Assembly (NCBI GenBank): GCA_025403435.1
Contig: CM046341.1
Location: 19,181,460-19,245,459 of the forward strand
Source of the DNA: Artocarpus heterophyllus
Lineage: Eukaryota > Streptophyta > Magnoliopsida > Rosales > Moraceae
Direction: 5' to 3'
Length of the DNA stretch: 64,000 nt
The notes below the pieces were generated by a model that did not search any database, was not told the origin of the DNA, and saw only the letters and a list, made by a program, of their open reading frames with translations. Positions 9,759 through 20,880 of this stretch are shown here, one piece after another; the stretch's first letter is position 1, and each line of letters opens with the position of its first letter. Both the position numbers and the translations under genes were made by a program.

Positions 9759-11690
9759 GTGATGACAACAGAGAGTTCGGATGCCCAGACCAGCAATGCG
9801 GTTGTCGATGGTATGATCCTAGTTTCTCAATCCTTAGCTCATGTTTTATTTGATACAGGTGTCACTCATTCTCTCATTTCGAGTTCTTTTGTATATGCCT
9901 TGGGATTAGAAATAGAAGAGTTTGATGAACCCTTAGTTATAGCTTCACCCTTGGGGCGGGCGTGTGTAAACTGTATTTGTAAAGCCTGTAAAATAGAGAT
10001 TAGGGATGAGATTTTGAAGAGTAATTTGATTGTAATCCCCATGAGTTCGTATGATGTAATCCTAGGAATGGACTGGCTGTCCAGGTATAATGCAGTGGTA
10101 GATTGTTAGCTTAGGAATGTAACCCTAGTTTCTGAAAGGGGAACGACGATTACTTACCAGGGTGGTGGTAATCGGTTAATGAGTGAGTGTCTTGTGAAGT
10201 CATGTCTCAGAGGGCAGAAGAATCTGGCTTGTTATGCCTTTCTTGTGAGTCTAGAAGAAGAGCCCAATGCCTTGAGAAGAAATGCAGCGATACCAGTGGT
10301 GGATGAATTTAGAGATGTCTTCCCCGTTGAGTTGCCAAGATTACCACCGCATCGGGAGATTGAATTTGGTATCGAGTTGCTTCCAAGTACAGCACCTATT
10401 TCTATAGCACCTTATCGGATGGCGCCGGCAGAGATGAAAGAATTAAGAAAGCAACTTCAGGAGCTCACTAATAAGGGGTATTTTCAAAATAGTACGTCAC
10501 TGTGGGGAGCATCGGTTTTGTTTGCTAAGAAGCATGATGAAACTCTCAGGTTGTGCATCGATTATCGATAGCTAAATTGAGTCACAGTGAAGAATAAGTA
10601 TCCTCTGTCCAAAATCGATGAATTGTTTGATCAGTTGGAAGGTTTGCGGTACTTCTTAAAGATAGATTTACAATCGGGATACCATCAACTCAGGATTAAG
10701 GAAGAGGACATCCCCAAAACAACTTTCAAGCCACAGTATGGACATTTTGAATTTCTGGTGATGCCGTTTGGATTGATGGATGCTCCGGCAGCTTTCATGG
10801 ATTTAATGAACAAGATATTCAGGCCCTATTTGGATCAGTTCGTGATCGTATTTATCAACAATATCTTGGCTTATTCTAAGACTTTGGAGGAGCATAAGCA
10901 GCATCTTAGGATTGTGCTTCAGACTCTACGGGAACACCAGCTATACGCTAAGAAAAAGAAGTGTGAGTTTTGGTTAACATAAGTTAAGTTTCTAGGGCAT
11001 GTCATCTTCGAGCATGATATCTCAGTGGATCCTTCTAAAGTGGAAGCCATAGTGGAATGGGAACGACCGAGGAATGTGGCCGAAATTCATAGTTTCTTGG
11101 GACTTGCAGGGTATTACAGGAAATTTGTAAAGGATTTCTCGAAGACAGCAGCATGGCTGACAAGATTGATTAGGAAGAATGTCAGGCTTGAGTGGGATGA
11201 AGAATGTAAGTTCACTTTTCAGGAATTGAAGAATCGGTTAACTTCAGCCCCAGTATTGATCATCCCCAACAGCGATGAGCCGTATGAGGTATACATAGAT
11301 GCTTCAGGACATGGACTTGGATGTGTGTTAATGCAACATGGATGTGTGGTGGCGTATATATTGAGACAGCTACAACCTCATAAGCAGAACTACCCCACTC
11401 ACGACTTAGAGCTCGCAGCGGTGATTTACGTGCTAAAGATCTAGAGATGCTATCTATACGGGGTGACATTTTAGGTTTTCTCCGACCACAAGAGTTTGAA
11501 GTATCTATTTACTCAAAGGGATTTAAACTTAAGGCAGCAAAGGTGGATGGAATACATGGAAGATTAAGATTTCGCGCTGCAGTACCATCCCAGGAAAGCT
11601 AATGCAGTCGCGGATGCACTTAGGAAGAAATCTTCAGGGATTCTCACTTGTTTGGCTCTTGAAGATTGAAAAAGAGATGCAACGATGAGT
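9759..11690 (+). pseudogene. Decayed pol of element A (protease, RT, RNase H)
   Basis: Protease at 9759-10109 has the active-site segment FDTGVTHS and ILGMDWL. RT spans about 10290-11010 with the ALLEY-like [18 protein letters not shown] and VMPFGL motifs. The catalytic box reads FINN instead of (Y/F)xDD. RNase H follows at 11250-11640 with DASGHGLG and a stop just before RCYLYG. Several stops break the frame. No integrase is present before the truncation. Confidence 0.9.
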
Positions 11691-11737
11691 GAGTACGGGC
11701 TACAGTATTACGAAGGCTATGATCGAGTTTTGATATA

Positions 11738-12774
11738 TTCAAATCATTCAAAATATTTTTCTTGACTGAAACATAGAAATATAAAATATATATGAAAATA
11801 ATTTACAAAGAATAGATTTTAACATATGCGAAAAGTTTAAAAGACCAACTGTCATCAGTCAAATGAAAAAAGTAAAATATAAATAAAAATTTCAATTGTG
11901 CCACCTGCCAACTTTCATCTCAATCATGTAATCAAAGTCAATTAAAATAAAAGAAAAGAAAGAAGATGTTGAAGAATGGTGGAAAGAAAAAAAAATTATA
12001 TATAATAAGATATTCAATCTTCCACCTACTTTGCAGAAAACTTAGACTATTATCTATTTTGAATACTTGGCGTATTGAAGGCAAGAAATTCCCTATACAA
12101 GAGGTAACTTGCCTCTGATCAGTTTTAGAGAGCAGAGAGAGCCCAACAGTGAGGCTAGGTGTTTTCTCAGCAATTTGTTTCTAGTTTTTTTTTTTTAAGT
12201 TTTTTTAGTTTTTTAATTTGTAACATTTTGAAAGATAGAAAGTGCTGTCAGTGTGATCATGGATCTCTAAACTCTATCTTTATTTTTAGTTGGGATGGTG
12301 ACGTGGCTTAAGATAAATGAATATTTTATTTAGTTAAATTATATTTTTGTGAACCTTTTACTATTGAGAATTTTGCACTAAACTTAGTGCTCTAATTAAT
12401 TGATCACTAGTTAGAGGAAAACGTAAATCATAATAAAACCTAGAAGAGATTTGTAATTTATGAACATTTGTAGATTACTATAAATTTTTATATACAAGCC
12501 CTAGGAAGAAAGATTTTTATATACATATGGATATAAATGAAGTTAGATTAGAGTGGGTACAATTTGTAAATAGATATGTCATTTTTAGATAGATAGAGAT
12601 AGTAGATAAACAATTGCTCAAAATAGCTCAAATGTAAATGACCTTGTAAATACCTTGTAATTTTAATATACATCAATTTTTGTATACAATCAAGGCCTTG
12701 TTGTAATGGATAACACACGAGACTGGCCATCCCATGAAAAATAGCAAATTTTGTCAATTTTTTTTTGCAATACC
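11738..12774. other. AT-rich intergenic stretch; nothing recognised
   Basis: Begins at the breakpoint of element A. No conserved frame, terminal repeats or RNA gene was recognised. It has no counterpart in units 2 or 3. Confidence 0.5.
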
Positions 12775-13138
12775 AATTTTCCACGACGATTTTCTAAAAA
12801 AACCATCGTGGAAGTGACAGTCGTGTACCAATATTACACGACAGTTTTTTAGAAAACCATCCTCGAATATTTTAGTTTCTACGATGGTTTTCTAAAAAAC
12901 CGTCATGGAAGCTTGTATTTCACGACGGTTTTCTAAAAACTGTCGTGAAAGAGCTATGGACAATCCCTCATTTTCTCGCCTATTTGGTGGTTCCACGATT
13001 GTAAAAAATCATCATAAAAACTCGATTTTGTACCACGACTGAAGTTTTCATGATGGTTTTTTAACCGTCGTGAAATTTTTCATAACAAAAATTTCAAGAC
13101 GGTTTTAAACCGTCGTGAAATAAGCAGTCTATAGTAGT
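12775..13138. mobile_element. Terminus of a CACTA-type DNA transposon
   Basis: The right end reads ..CTATAGTAGTG, the complement of a CACTACTATAG terminus as in CACTA (En/Spm) transposons. The 360 bases inside contain about eight copies in both orientations of an ACGACGGTTTTCTAAAA-type motif, the subterminal repeats expected of these elements. I found no matching left CACTA end, so this is a fragment or a rearranged derivative. No transposase is visible. Confidence 0.6.
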
Positions 13139-15143
13139 GTATGATTTGTCTTTAGGTAAATTTTACTAAGCAAGTTAAAAAAATATAATGTCATATCTAA
13201 TAAATACTCAAGATTAAGACTATTATATATACGACCATCATTATGAACACTGCTTGTAATAGAACATTATTAGAGATTCATAATTTATCTAGTTTAATCC
13301 TATATAATCTCATTATATAAAGTACCTCCAATCAAATATCTCCATGTTAATAGTCTAGATAAGACTATTTCATTCTTAATGGGATTGGACTGCACTTGTA
13401 ATATTTAAATAAAGATCTTAACTTTACTTAATTATTACAGATTAATTAAATTATTATTTATAAATTTAATCCTCATGCATAAAATATTATGTGCTATATT
13501 TATAGTCACATTAATAATCATGAGATTTTTTTGATGTTTATTAAAGTATCCATAATACGCATAAGCAATCAAAAATGAATAAATGTCTTTTTTTTTAATT
13601 CATCAACAATATATACAATGTCTATGCTTGAAAGGAATGAACCACAACAATAATTTAGTCAATGAATTTTTAATTTTGATAGATTAATCCCTAAATTTTT
13701 CCTTTTTTAACAATTTTGATCCCTATCATAATTTGTGTATTTGCAACTTGGATCAACTATGGAAAATTAATGGCAACTAAAAAGTGATTTCTCTAGGAAA
13801 AAAGGCTTCTTCTAATTTTAATTCCAATACTAGAACAGAAAAATCACATTTGGTAAGCAAGAACATGTCTCCTAAAGTTAGGTATTTTACAATTTGTTAG
13901 GAACTCTATTCTTAAGATTTTTAAGCTGGGATCTTATTAGAAAATATGATCTTATTAGGAATTATGTTTAGTATTTTTATGAGAGTGTTTTTGAGGTAGT
14001 TGTAATTAATTGTAAATTATTTTCTACTAATTTGGTTTTGAAATGTTGATCCTTGAGAGGAATATTTGGATTTGACTTAAAAAATTGGGATATGATCAAG
14101 TTGTCCTTTTGAAATTTTTTTTGGCAACTTTGCTTATTTGCACAGGTTAATGATTCTATCCTGACTAGATGAAATAATGTCAGTTTTTGTGTTATGATTT
14201 TGGCTTTATTTTCAAATATGTGGCATATATTTTTTATATTGTTTTGCCATATCAATTTCGTAATCCTATTGTTTATGAATAGTGAAATAACTTAGGTTAA
14301 AATTGAGAAATATGAAACTTTGATGTGAAAAGCTTTTTAATCATTGCTTATATTGATATAATTTTTGCATTTATGGATTTCTCTCGAAATTAACTTTCTG
14401 TTGATATATCATATGCCAAATTTTGTTATGTGTGGCTAAAGTTATTAAATTTCAAAGTTAAAATAGGTTAATTGTGATTACCCTAATCAACAACTAGTTT
14501 AAAGTAATTCTCATTCTCGATGGGCAGAGAATGGGTTTCACCCACCACTATAGAGATGGCATAAGGTAAAGGTCAGGAAGTCATTGGAACCAAGATTTCG
14601 AGACAACAAAGGTGACATCACAACGTCACCATCGTTGGCCTGTCACGGGGGCGAATGGTGGCCATTTTCTGTTTTGGGAGAGTGGCTATCCAAGCAGAAG
14701 GTTCCAGGATGTGTTTTTGGGCCTCTAGATTTGCTGCCACATAGGCAACACCTAGTAGGAGGCCATGTAGTCTCTTGGCGGGCTGGAGCAAGCCTGATCA
14801 CCAGACCAGCATGCCAGGCCATGCCAATGCAGTCCAACTGCCCCAAGACCCACCCCAGCTAAGCCAAAAGAGGCTGTTTCAGTCCTTGACATTAGCCAAT
14901 ACCTTAAAAAAAAGGAGGAGAATTGTTGTTAATTTTCTTTTAATAAATGCAATTATAATAAATCTAAAAATTTCATATTTTTGTTTTAATATGGATTTTT
15001 GCTATGCATTTATTTAATTTTAGAGGATATATGAATTACGTGAAATATGTGATTTTGGATATATATATATATATATGGTGTAATTTTATTTTATTTTTTG
15101 AAAATTGATCTGTATATATAAGTGATAATGTTTTTAGCTGACG
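13139..15143. other. Unassigned AT-rich DNA with a GC-rich island at 14500-14880
   Basis: Mostly AT-rich without recognised genes. The segment 14500-14880 is markedly richer in G and C and is open in one plus frame (14584-14862), but the translation resembles nothing I know and is not supported by context. Element D is inserted at 15149, so DNA left of it was once contiguous with 38133 onwards. Confidence 0.45.
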
Positions 15144-15148
15144 CTTAA

Positions 15149-17299
15149 TGATCTCACGTCTATTTACGCATTCTAAACTAACCTCAAGTATAAGGTTGTC
15201 TTAAGTAATATTTACTCGGTGAATCCAAAGTCGAACCCACAGGGAAGGATTTATTCAGTTCCAGTACGTATATTATATTAACTTCTTCCTTTTTATTTAA
15301 GCTAAAAAATTTGAGAATTAATATTTATTATTCACAAAATGTATTTACAATATTTACACATTTTTACAACATTTTTTATTTTAAAATTTTGAAAATTTGG
15401 AATTTTAATAACAAGAAATGCAAATAATAACTTAAGTAGAGTAACAACAATAATAACGATAATTTAAAGGAGTAAAACAACAATAATAATAGGACTGAGG
15501 TTCAAAGGTTCTATTCTGACAATTATCTTCAATATATTTTAGTTTCTCTTTTTATTTATTAGTTGGTTTAAGTGTATACTATGTCATCCTATGTCGACAA
15601 TAAATCAAGATTTACCAAGTATTTACTATGTCATTTCATGTCTATAATGTAGCAAAAATACAACTTAATAAATAAGCAGCATTTCAATATAACTAAACTA
15701 AAATAACAACCAAGATAGTAAGTTAAGCATTTACCAAGCCATTCTCTATCTACGATTAATCAAGGTCCTCCCAAGCATTACTCATGCTAGTCTATGTCAT
15801 CGATAAATCAGAACCGTAATTTTGGTAGAGTTCTAGCTAAGAAAATATTGAAATTCAAAGTTTTCTATGAAAATATTTTGGCATTACAACAGCTTAGAAA
15901 ACTAAGAAAAACAAAAAATATTTAAGAGAATTTTGAGAGAATTTTCCCCTCTCCCCTCAGCTAAAAAGAAATTTAAAAAGACATAATTAATAAAGTACTA
16001 CTAATATTATTGAGCATAATTTTTGCAACATAAACTAGAAAATATTTTACAAGAAACTAGACTGAAAACTGAAATAAAAACTGAACTATAACTAACACAA
16101 CAATATTTCTATACTGTGAGAGGGGTTGCCTTCAACTGAGGCAAATGCCTCAGTATTTATAGGGGCTTAGGATCACTAATGGCCAATTGTAATTATTATT
16201 TTTTCCTGCTGAAAGTTGACCAATTTGGATCATTTCTCCTCCTTTTCTTTGCGCTGGGCCTGTCGTGAGAATGCATGAATTCGTTTGTGATTCTCTGCTT
16301 CGCGGTACATGGCAGCACTGAAACAGTTCAATCTAGTCCGTTCATTTTGTGATCCAAAGGCCAAAATTCGCTGAATAAAATGAGGCCAATGGGGCCACGT
16401 GACCCACAAAATCTGACCATTAGATCGGTTAAAGTCAGCAAATCCAACTGCTGCAAAGACTGCTTCAGTGTGAATGAATGCACAGAATTCAACGTGGTCT
16501 GAGATTCCCTCTGACACACATGAGACTTGTTGGTGCGTGGTATGTACGCGCCAATCACAGATCGACACGTGGACCGTACTCTGAGATTCGGCTGACGCAA
16601 GGGATGATGCAATGACACGCGGACCTCAGTTGGACGGCTGAGATCAATTTGGCAGTGAATCTGATGGCTCTCATGATGCCACGTGTCCCATTTTAATTTA
16701 AATTTAAATTTTTTTTATCTTTTTGATGCATTTGATGTCTGATTTTATCCGTTTTAGTGTCGTTTTGCTCTGTTTTTCCTCTAGATTTTAAATCTAAAAA
16801 TCACAAACACACTAATATTAATTATTTTACAAACATAATATTTACAAAAATATTAAAAATATTTATTTTACATTAAAACACACAAAAATAAATAAAAACT
16901 CTTAAAATTTTCAGTCTCTTACGGTTTGACACAAATATAATTTTTATGACTTGGAAATATTTTTAGAAATTACTAAAAATATAATAAGACATATTTACAA
17001 ACTTAAAACACACTATCAAACACACTAAAACTCAAAATAAAATAACCGTATTACTTTTACAGTTTTAACTATTTATAAACTAAACACACATTTAACATAC
17101 CAAAATGACCCCAAAAATTACTAAAAATATTATTAAACATAAAAACACACTAAACATATATTTTTAAACATATTTACACACCAAGACATAAAAACATTGC
17201 TTAATACAAAATTGCTATTAATTAGAGGATTTAATGAGAAATAAAAGCATAAATAAATAATTTAAGCCTTAGAAAATATACACTTTTACAGTCTCATCA
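15149..17299 (-). repeat. 3' LTR of element D
   Basis: A 2151-bp copy matching 35979-38127 over its whole length, with scattered substitutions and small indels. It is followed on the plus strand by a C-rich tract that is the polypurine tract of the minus-strand element. Confidence 0.93.
16154..16685 (-). promoter_or_regulatory. LTR promoter of D: TATA box with G-boxes upstream
   Basis: On the minus strand CTATAAATA (16162-16154) is a strong TATA candidate. Upstream of it lie CACGTG G-boxes at 16396-16401, 16566-16571 and 16680-16685, two of them with GTGTC or GTGGC-type flanks like ABA-response elements. The 5' LTR has the same layout. G-box/ABRE motifs bind bZIP and bHLH factors in plants; stress or ABA response of this LTR is an inference. 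Confidence 0.6.
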
Positions 17300-17314
17300 C
17301 ACCCCCCAACCAGC
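17300..17314 (-). other. Polypurine tract of element D
   Basis: On the minus strand GGTTGGGGGGTG lies directly next to the 3' LTR start TGATGAGACTG, the position and composition of an LTR-retrotransposon PPT. Confidence 0.8.
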
Positions 17315-19026
17315 TTATTGCTAGTCTCTAGCAACTAAAGCGATAAAACTTAAAACATATAAAAGATTTTTTTTTAAACTTGTGATTTCTCACTGATTTT
17401 CCTCAAGGTTTATCTCATATTCATGCCTTAAAGTAAAGATGTAAACACTAATTAAGTTATGATTCATTTCTAGAGTTCGTTAATTATTTAAGATGAATTT
17501 TCCTCCATGTGTGTGTGAATTTCTATTGCTAATCAATGCATATTAACCAGATAAATTTATATTTATGCCAGATAAGGTATATCTTAATTTATTTAAATAA
17601 ATTCTTATAAATTTATTTTTCATCTCTCTCTACACTAATGTAGAATAACACCTTGTTAAAGACCTTTAGGACTTTATTCGGCTTGTAATGTAAGGCTTAG
17701 GTTAAAGGTATGATGGAAGATATATTTGAGACTTAGTTCACCCATAAGACACTTGCAAAAATCCTGAATTTTTAAAATGTACAATCCAATTCCCAAAGTT
17801 TACAATCCCGAACTCGAAATGAAATTTCCTTTGTCAACCACTTTTTATTTAACTTTCTTCTTCTTCTTCTTCTTCTTCTTTTTTACCCTTTTTTTTAATA
17901 CAAAATAACTAAAGAGTTTCAATAAATGTACATATTTTACAGAGGTAGCAGATATTCCTAACTCATCCTAACCTCATAAATCCGATTTTACTTGAAAGAA
18001 CAAATGCCTTATAAGTGAAAGGTACAAGAAAATGATTATGAATTTATTAAAAAGTCTAGGCTAAATATATGGGTAACAAAAAAAAAAATAGAACATTAAG
18101 CACAACGAGGTAACTAGGGATATAAAATGTAAACAGGTTAGCTTCAAAGGCTCAAACGATCCAAAGATGGCCTAAATTATATCTATAACTTAGTGTTATC
18201 TAGGATTTCGTCTCAAGAGAGATTTAAACAAGTTATAAGATTTTATAAAAATAAACCAAATTATACTAACATAAATAGTCTCTAAATTAATAACAAGTCA
18301 TAGTGCAAGATTAAGTGTTCAAACTTTGGGAAAATTTCATCCTAAACATATGGCAAACTAAAGAAACTAACATAAACTTAAATAATATTTAAAATTTACC
18401 TTAAGTCATGGAAATGCTATAATCTTGATATCGTCATTGGACAGGAGGCAAATCACCAAAATATTTTTAGATTTTTAAAATTTTTTTTGAGTTGTTTTTT
18501 TTAATTAATAAATGCAATGCAAACACATAGTTTTTACAATCATGTTGAAACACGTTTCAAGAATGCTAGTCACTCTATTACTCAGCTATTTCTACCAAGG
18601 TGAAGATGCGTTTCAAGAATAATAAATACTCCTTACCTCAGCCATCTTCAAATTGCATGCTACAAAAGAAAGATGCAGAGAAAAGAATTTTACGAACACA
18701 AAGGACTTCATTTTCGAACCATTATCGAGACGCATTTCAGGACAAAACCTTCACTCAGCCATCTCGACCTATGAACACATGAATCTTAAAGTCTTACAAA
18801 CAACACACTTTTTTTCTCGCTTGGTTTCTAAAACTAGTCCCAGATTCAATCACAAAAGAAAAAAAAAAAAAAGATTGACACAACCTTCTCCCCCCAACCT
18901 AAATTGAACACTGTTCCCAATGTTTAACAAGATTAATAAGAAGACTAACAACATATACTTACAAGGGCGGTTATTCAAAGACAAGCACATAAACAAAGAC
19001 AAAAACAATAATGCTGTAAGGTAAAA
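17315..19026. other. Non-coding spacer of element D between LOG-like gene and PPT
   Basis: AT-rich with a TTC microsatellite at about 17855-17880 and poly-A/T runs. No conserved coding potential on either strand; short plus-strand frames at 18600-18907 look accidental. Confidence 0.6.
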
Positions 19027-19699
19027 CTAAAAGACGTAGAGTTTAGAGAGAAAGATCACAATCTCATTTGCGTTTTTGGCAGAACTTTGATGTTGCAATG
19101 TCCATTTAGGATCAATGACGTGCATTTTTTCGAGCAATTCCTCTACTGTAGTGGCAAAGATGAAAATCTTTCTTCCTGACTCCTCAAGAAACTTTTGTTC
19201 CACAGCATGATCTAAAAAACTAAGCAAACTGTCAAAGTAACCATTTATATTTAACAAACCAACAGGTTTAGAGTGTAGTCCTAACAATTTCCAACTAGCA
19301 ATGGCAAAAAGTTCTTCTAGAGTTCCTAAACCTCTAGGTAAAGCAATGAAAGCATCAGAAGCAAACTCCATGTCTCTTATTCGCTCAGGCATACCTGCAA
19401 CTATTTTTTCAACACCGATAGTAGGACCACATAAACGAGTAGGACCACATAAATGACTTTGAGCGAGGACACCTGGAATAATACCTAAAGCTCCAGTACC
19501 TCCAGAACGTCTTCTAGCAAAGACAATACCCATTAAACCTAGACTACCTCCTCCATAGACAAGGTTTATCTTTTTCTTAGCCAAGACATAGCCTAAATGA
19601 AATACAGTTTCTATGTAATCAATGCTTTTTCCTAATTTAGAACCACAAAACACACAGATATTGTTGAACTTTAAAGATGACTAGGGACGAGGAATCCAT
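19027..19699 (-). CDS. LOG-like phosphoribohydrolase carried inside retrotransposon D
   Basis: The frame resembles LONELY GUY, the enzyme that releases active cytokinin bases from cytokinin riboside 5'-monophosphates in the cytosol. Visible motifs, in order, are CVFCGS, LVYGGGSLGLMG, a GMPER segment, SDAFIALPRGLGTLEELF (canonical PGGxGTxxE) and KPVGLLNINGYFDSLLSFLD. The length of about 208 residues matches the family, and the frame has no introns although plant LOG genes usually have several, suggesting capture from mRNA. The likely ATG at 19699 is out of frame with the body by one base near 19670, so the main frame now opens without ATG. Other damage: PRG for PGG, a duplicated LCGPT segment, and a non-Arg residue where the catalytic Arg before SDAF is expected. 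It is on the same strand as gag. It is probably a decayed copy, but its family identity is clear. Confidence 0.82.
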
Positions 19700-20515
19700 G
19701 ATAATTACTAAGACTAAGACTTTTTTTTTTTTTGACTAACTCTATCTTACAAATTCGCTCTGAGAAAAACTTAAGAACTAAATGGATTATATAGACACCT
19801 AAAGAGAACGTTGGGTAAAATTAAATAAAGACAGCTGTGATGACAGACAAGGACAGATAAATGTGACACACCTGTAGATTTTTTTTTTTGACAACTTGTA
19901 CCTCACAACACTATTAACCTTTTGAAAAACTAGACTTTGCTGTACAACTTTTGACAAATGGGACTAAATTTTAAAATTTGAGACAAATCTTATCTTACAC
20001 AACACACAAGATACCTACCGAAGAAAATTATGCATCTGACAAAAGAAGAAAAGACAAGATATTATTATTATAAGATAAACGGTACGATCACAATTATTAA
20101 ACAATAACTGTATAAATCACAAAAATAAAAATCTTTTTGTTGATGAAATTTTATTCGAGAATGAGTTGAAGAAAATTTTTGTTCATCAAAACGCATTTTC
20201 AGAAATTCCGTTACTCAGCCGTTTTGATGATTTTTCATTAAAACCATGATCATACCTCGAATAAATTTTCAAAAATATATATATTTTTAGACAAACACAC
20301 AAAGAAACAAAGAAAAATACTTTACAGACCTTGTTTTGAAGTAGAAGGATCTTGAGTCTGTTTTCCATCTAATATTCTTGCAAACTGAACAGTTGGGTCT
20401 TTTAACGTCAGATTCCTAAGATGTTCTTTTTCTACATGAAATTGAGGCCAGAGTTGTTTCATAACCCCCTAAACGTATCCACTTGGATAAGACTCAAGAG
20501 AAACTCAGAGATCTT
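19700..20515. other. Spacer between LOG-like and Cys-rich frames in D
   Basis: AT-rich, with no conserved frame recognised on either strand. It probably includes untranslated sequence of the element. Confidence 0.5.
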
Positions 20516-20880
20516 TTAAGTTTTCATTCCTAAGACCTTTTTATAGAATTGAATTTTATCTTCTCTATGTCTAGATACCAAACCAGGTGAGGGACATTTT
20601 CTAAAACAAGTTTGACGAGAACACTTATGACATTTTGACTCCATACGACGAGCTCTTCTTTTTCTAGCACACAGACTTGTACCCATACTAGGCAAACCTA
20701 CATTTTTTACATCACTTGAACGAACAAGACCTTCTATGTACATCTTAATATCAGTAGGAAGCTTAAAACATGAAAGTACCCAAAGACGAGTGACTCTAGT
20801 TTTGTATTTCATTCTGATTTCTCTTTGAGAAAGTGAAGGGAAATATTTCTTTAAGTGCTCATATTTTGGATTATGATTAG
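20516..20880 (-). CDS. Small Lys/Arg- and Cys-rich protein in retrotransposon D, unknown function
   Basis: The frame from ATG 20812 gives 98 residues; the same frame stays open upstream to at least 20880. In order it has a hydrophobic segment (WVLSCFKLP, about residues 11-19), a basic run ARKRRARR (about residues 49-56) and a closely spaced Cys cluster CHKCSRQTCFRKC directly after it. A basic stretch followed by a Cys cluster is typical of small nucleic-acid-binding proteins. The order resembles the Cys-rich proteins of some plant flexiviruses, but this is only a pattern impression from a short protein. It is on the gag strand, between protease and the LOG-like frame. It could also be an unrecognised retroelement accessory protein or a chance frame. 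Confidence 0.45.

Larger units (their letters stand above)
6294..11737 (+). mobile_element. Ty3/gypsy Tekay-like element A, 3'-truncated
   Basis: Contains a 5' LTR, an initiator-Met PBS, gag, protease, RT and RNase H remnants, then stops in the RNase H-integrase spacer at about 11737. Homology to element B runs up to that point and ends abruptly. Integrase, chromodomain and the 3' LTR are missing. The left flank GTAGC (6289-6293) equals the target duplication of element B, so A and B descend from one insertion that was duplicated with the UGT unit. Many stops and shifts make it inactive. Confidence 0.9.

Noticed and set aside
14584..14862. 92-codon frame in the GC-rich island, possible gene
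   Set aside because: No family resemblance, no conservation evidence in the window, and overlapping open frames on the other strand as expected from base composition.
17300..19026. Search for RT, integrase or env-like frames in the 3' part of element D
   Set aside because: No such motif found on the minus strand; frames are short and AT-driven.
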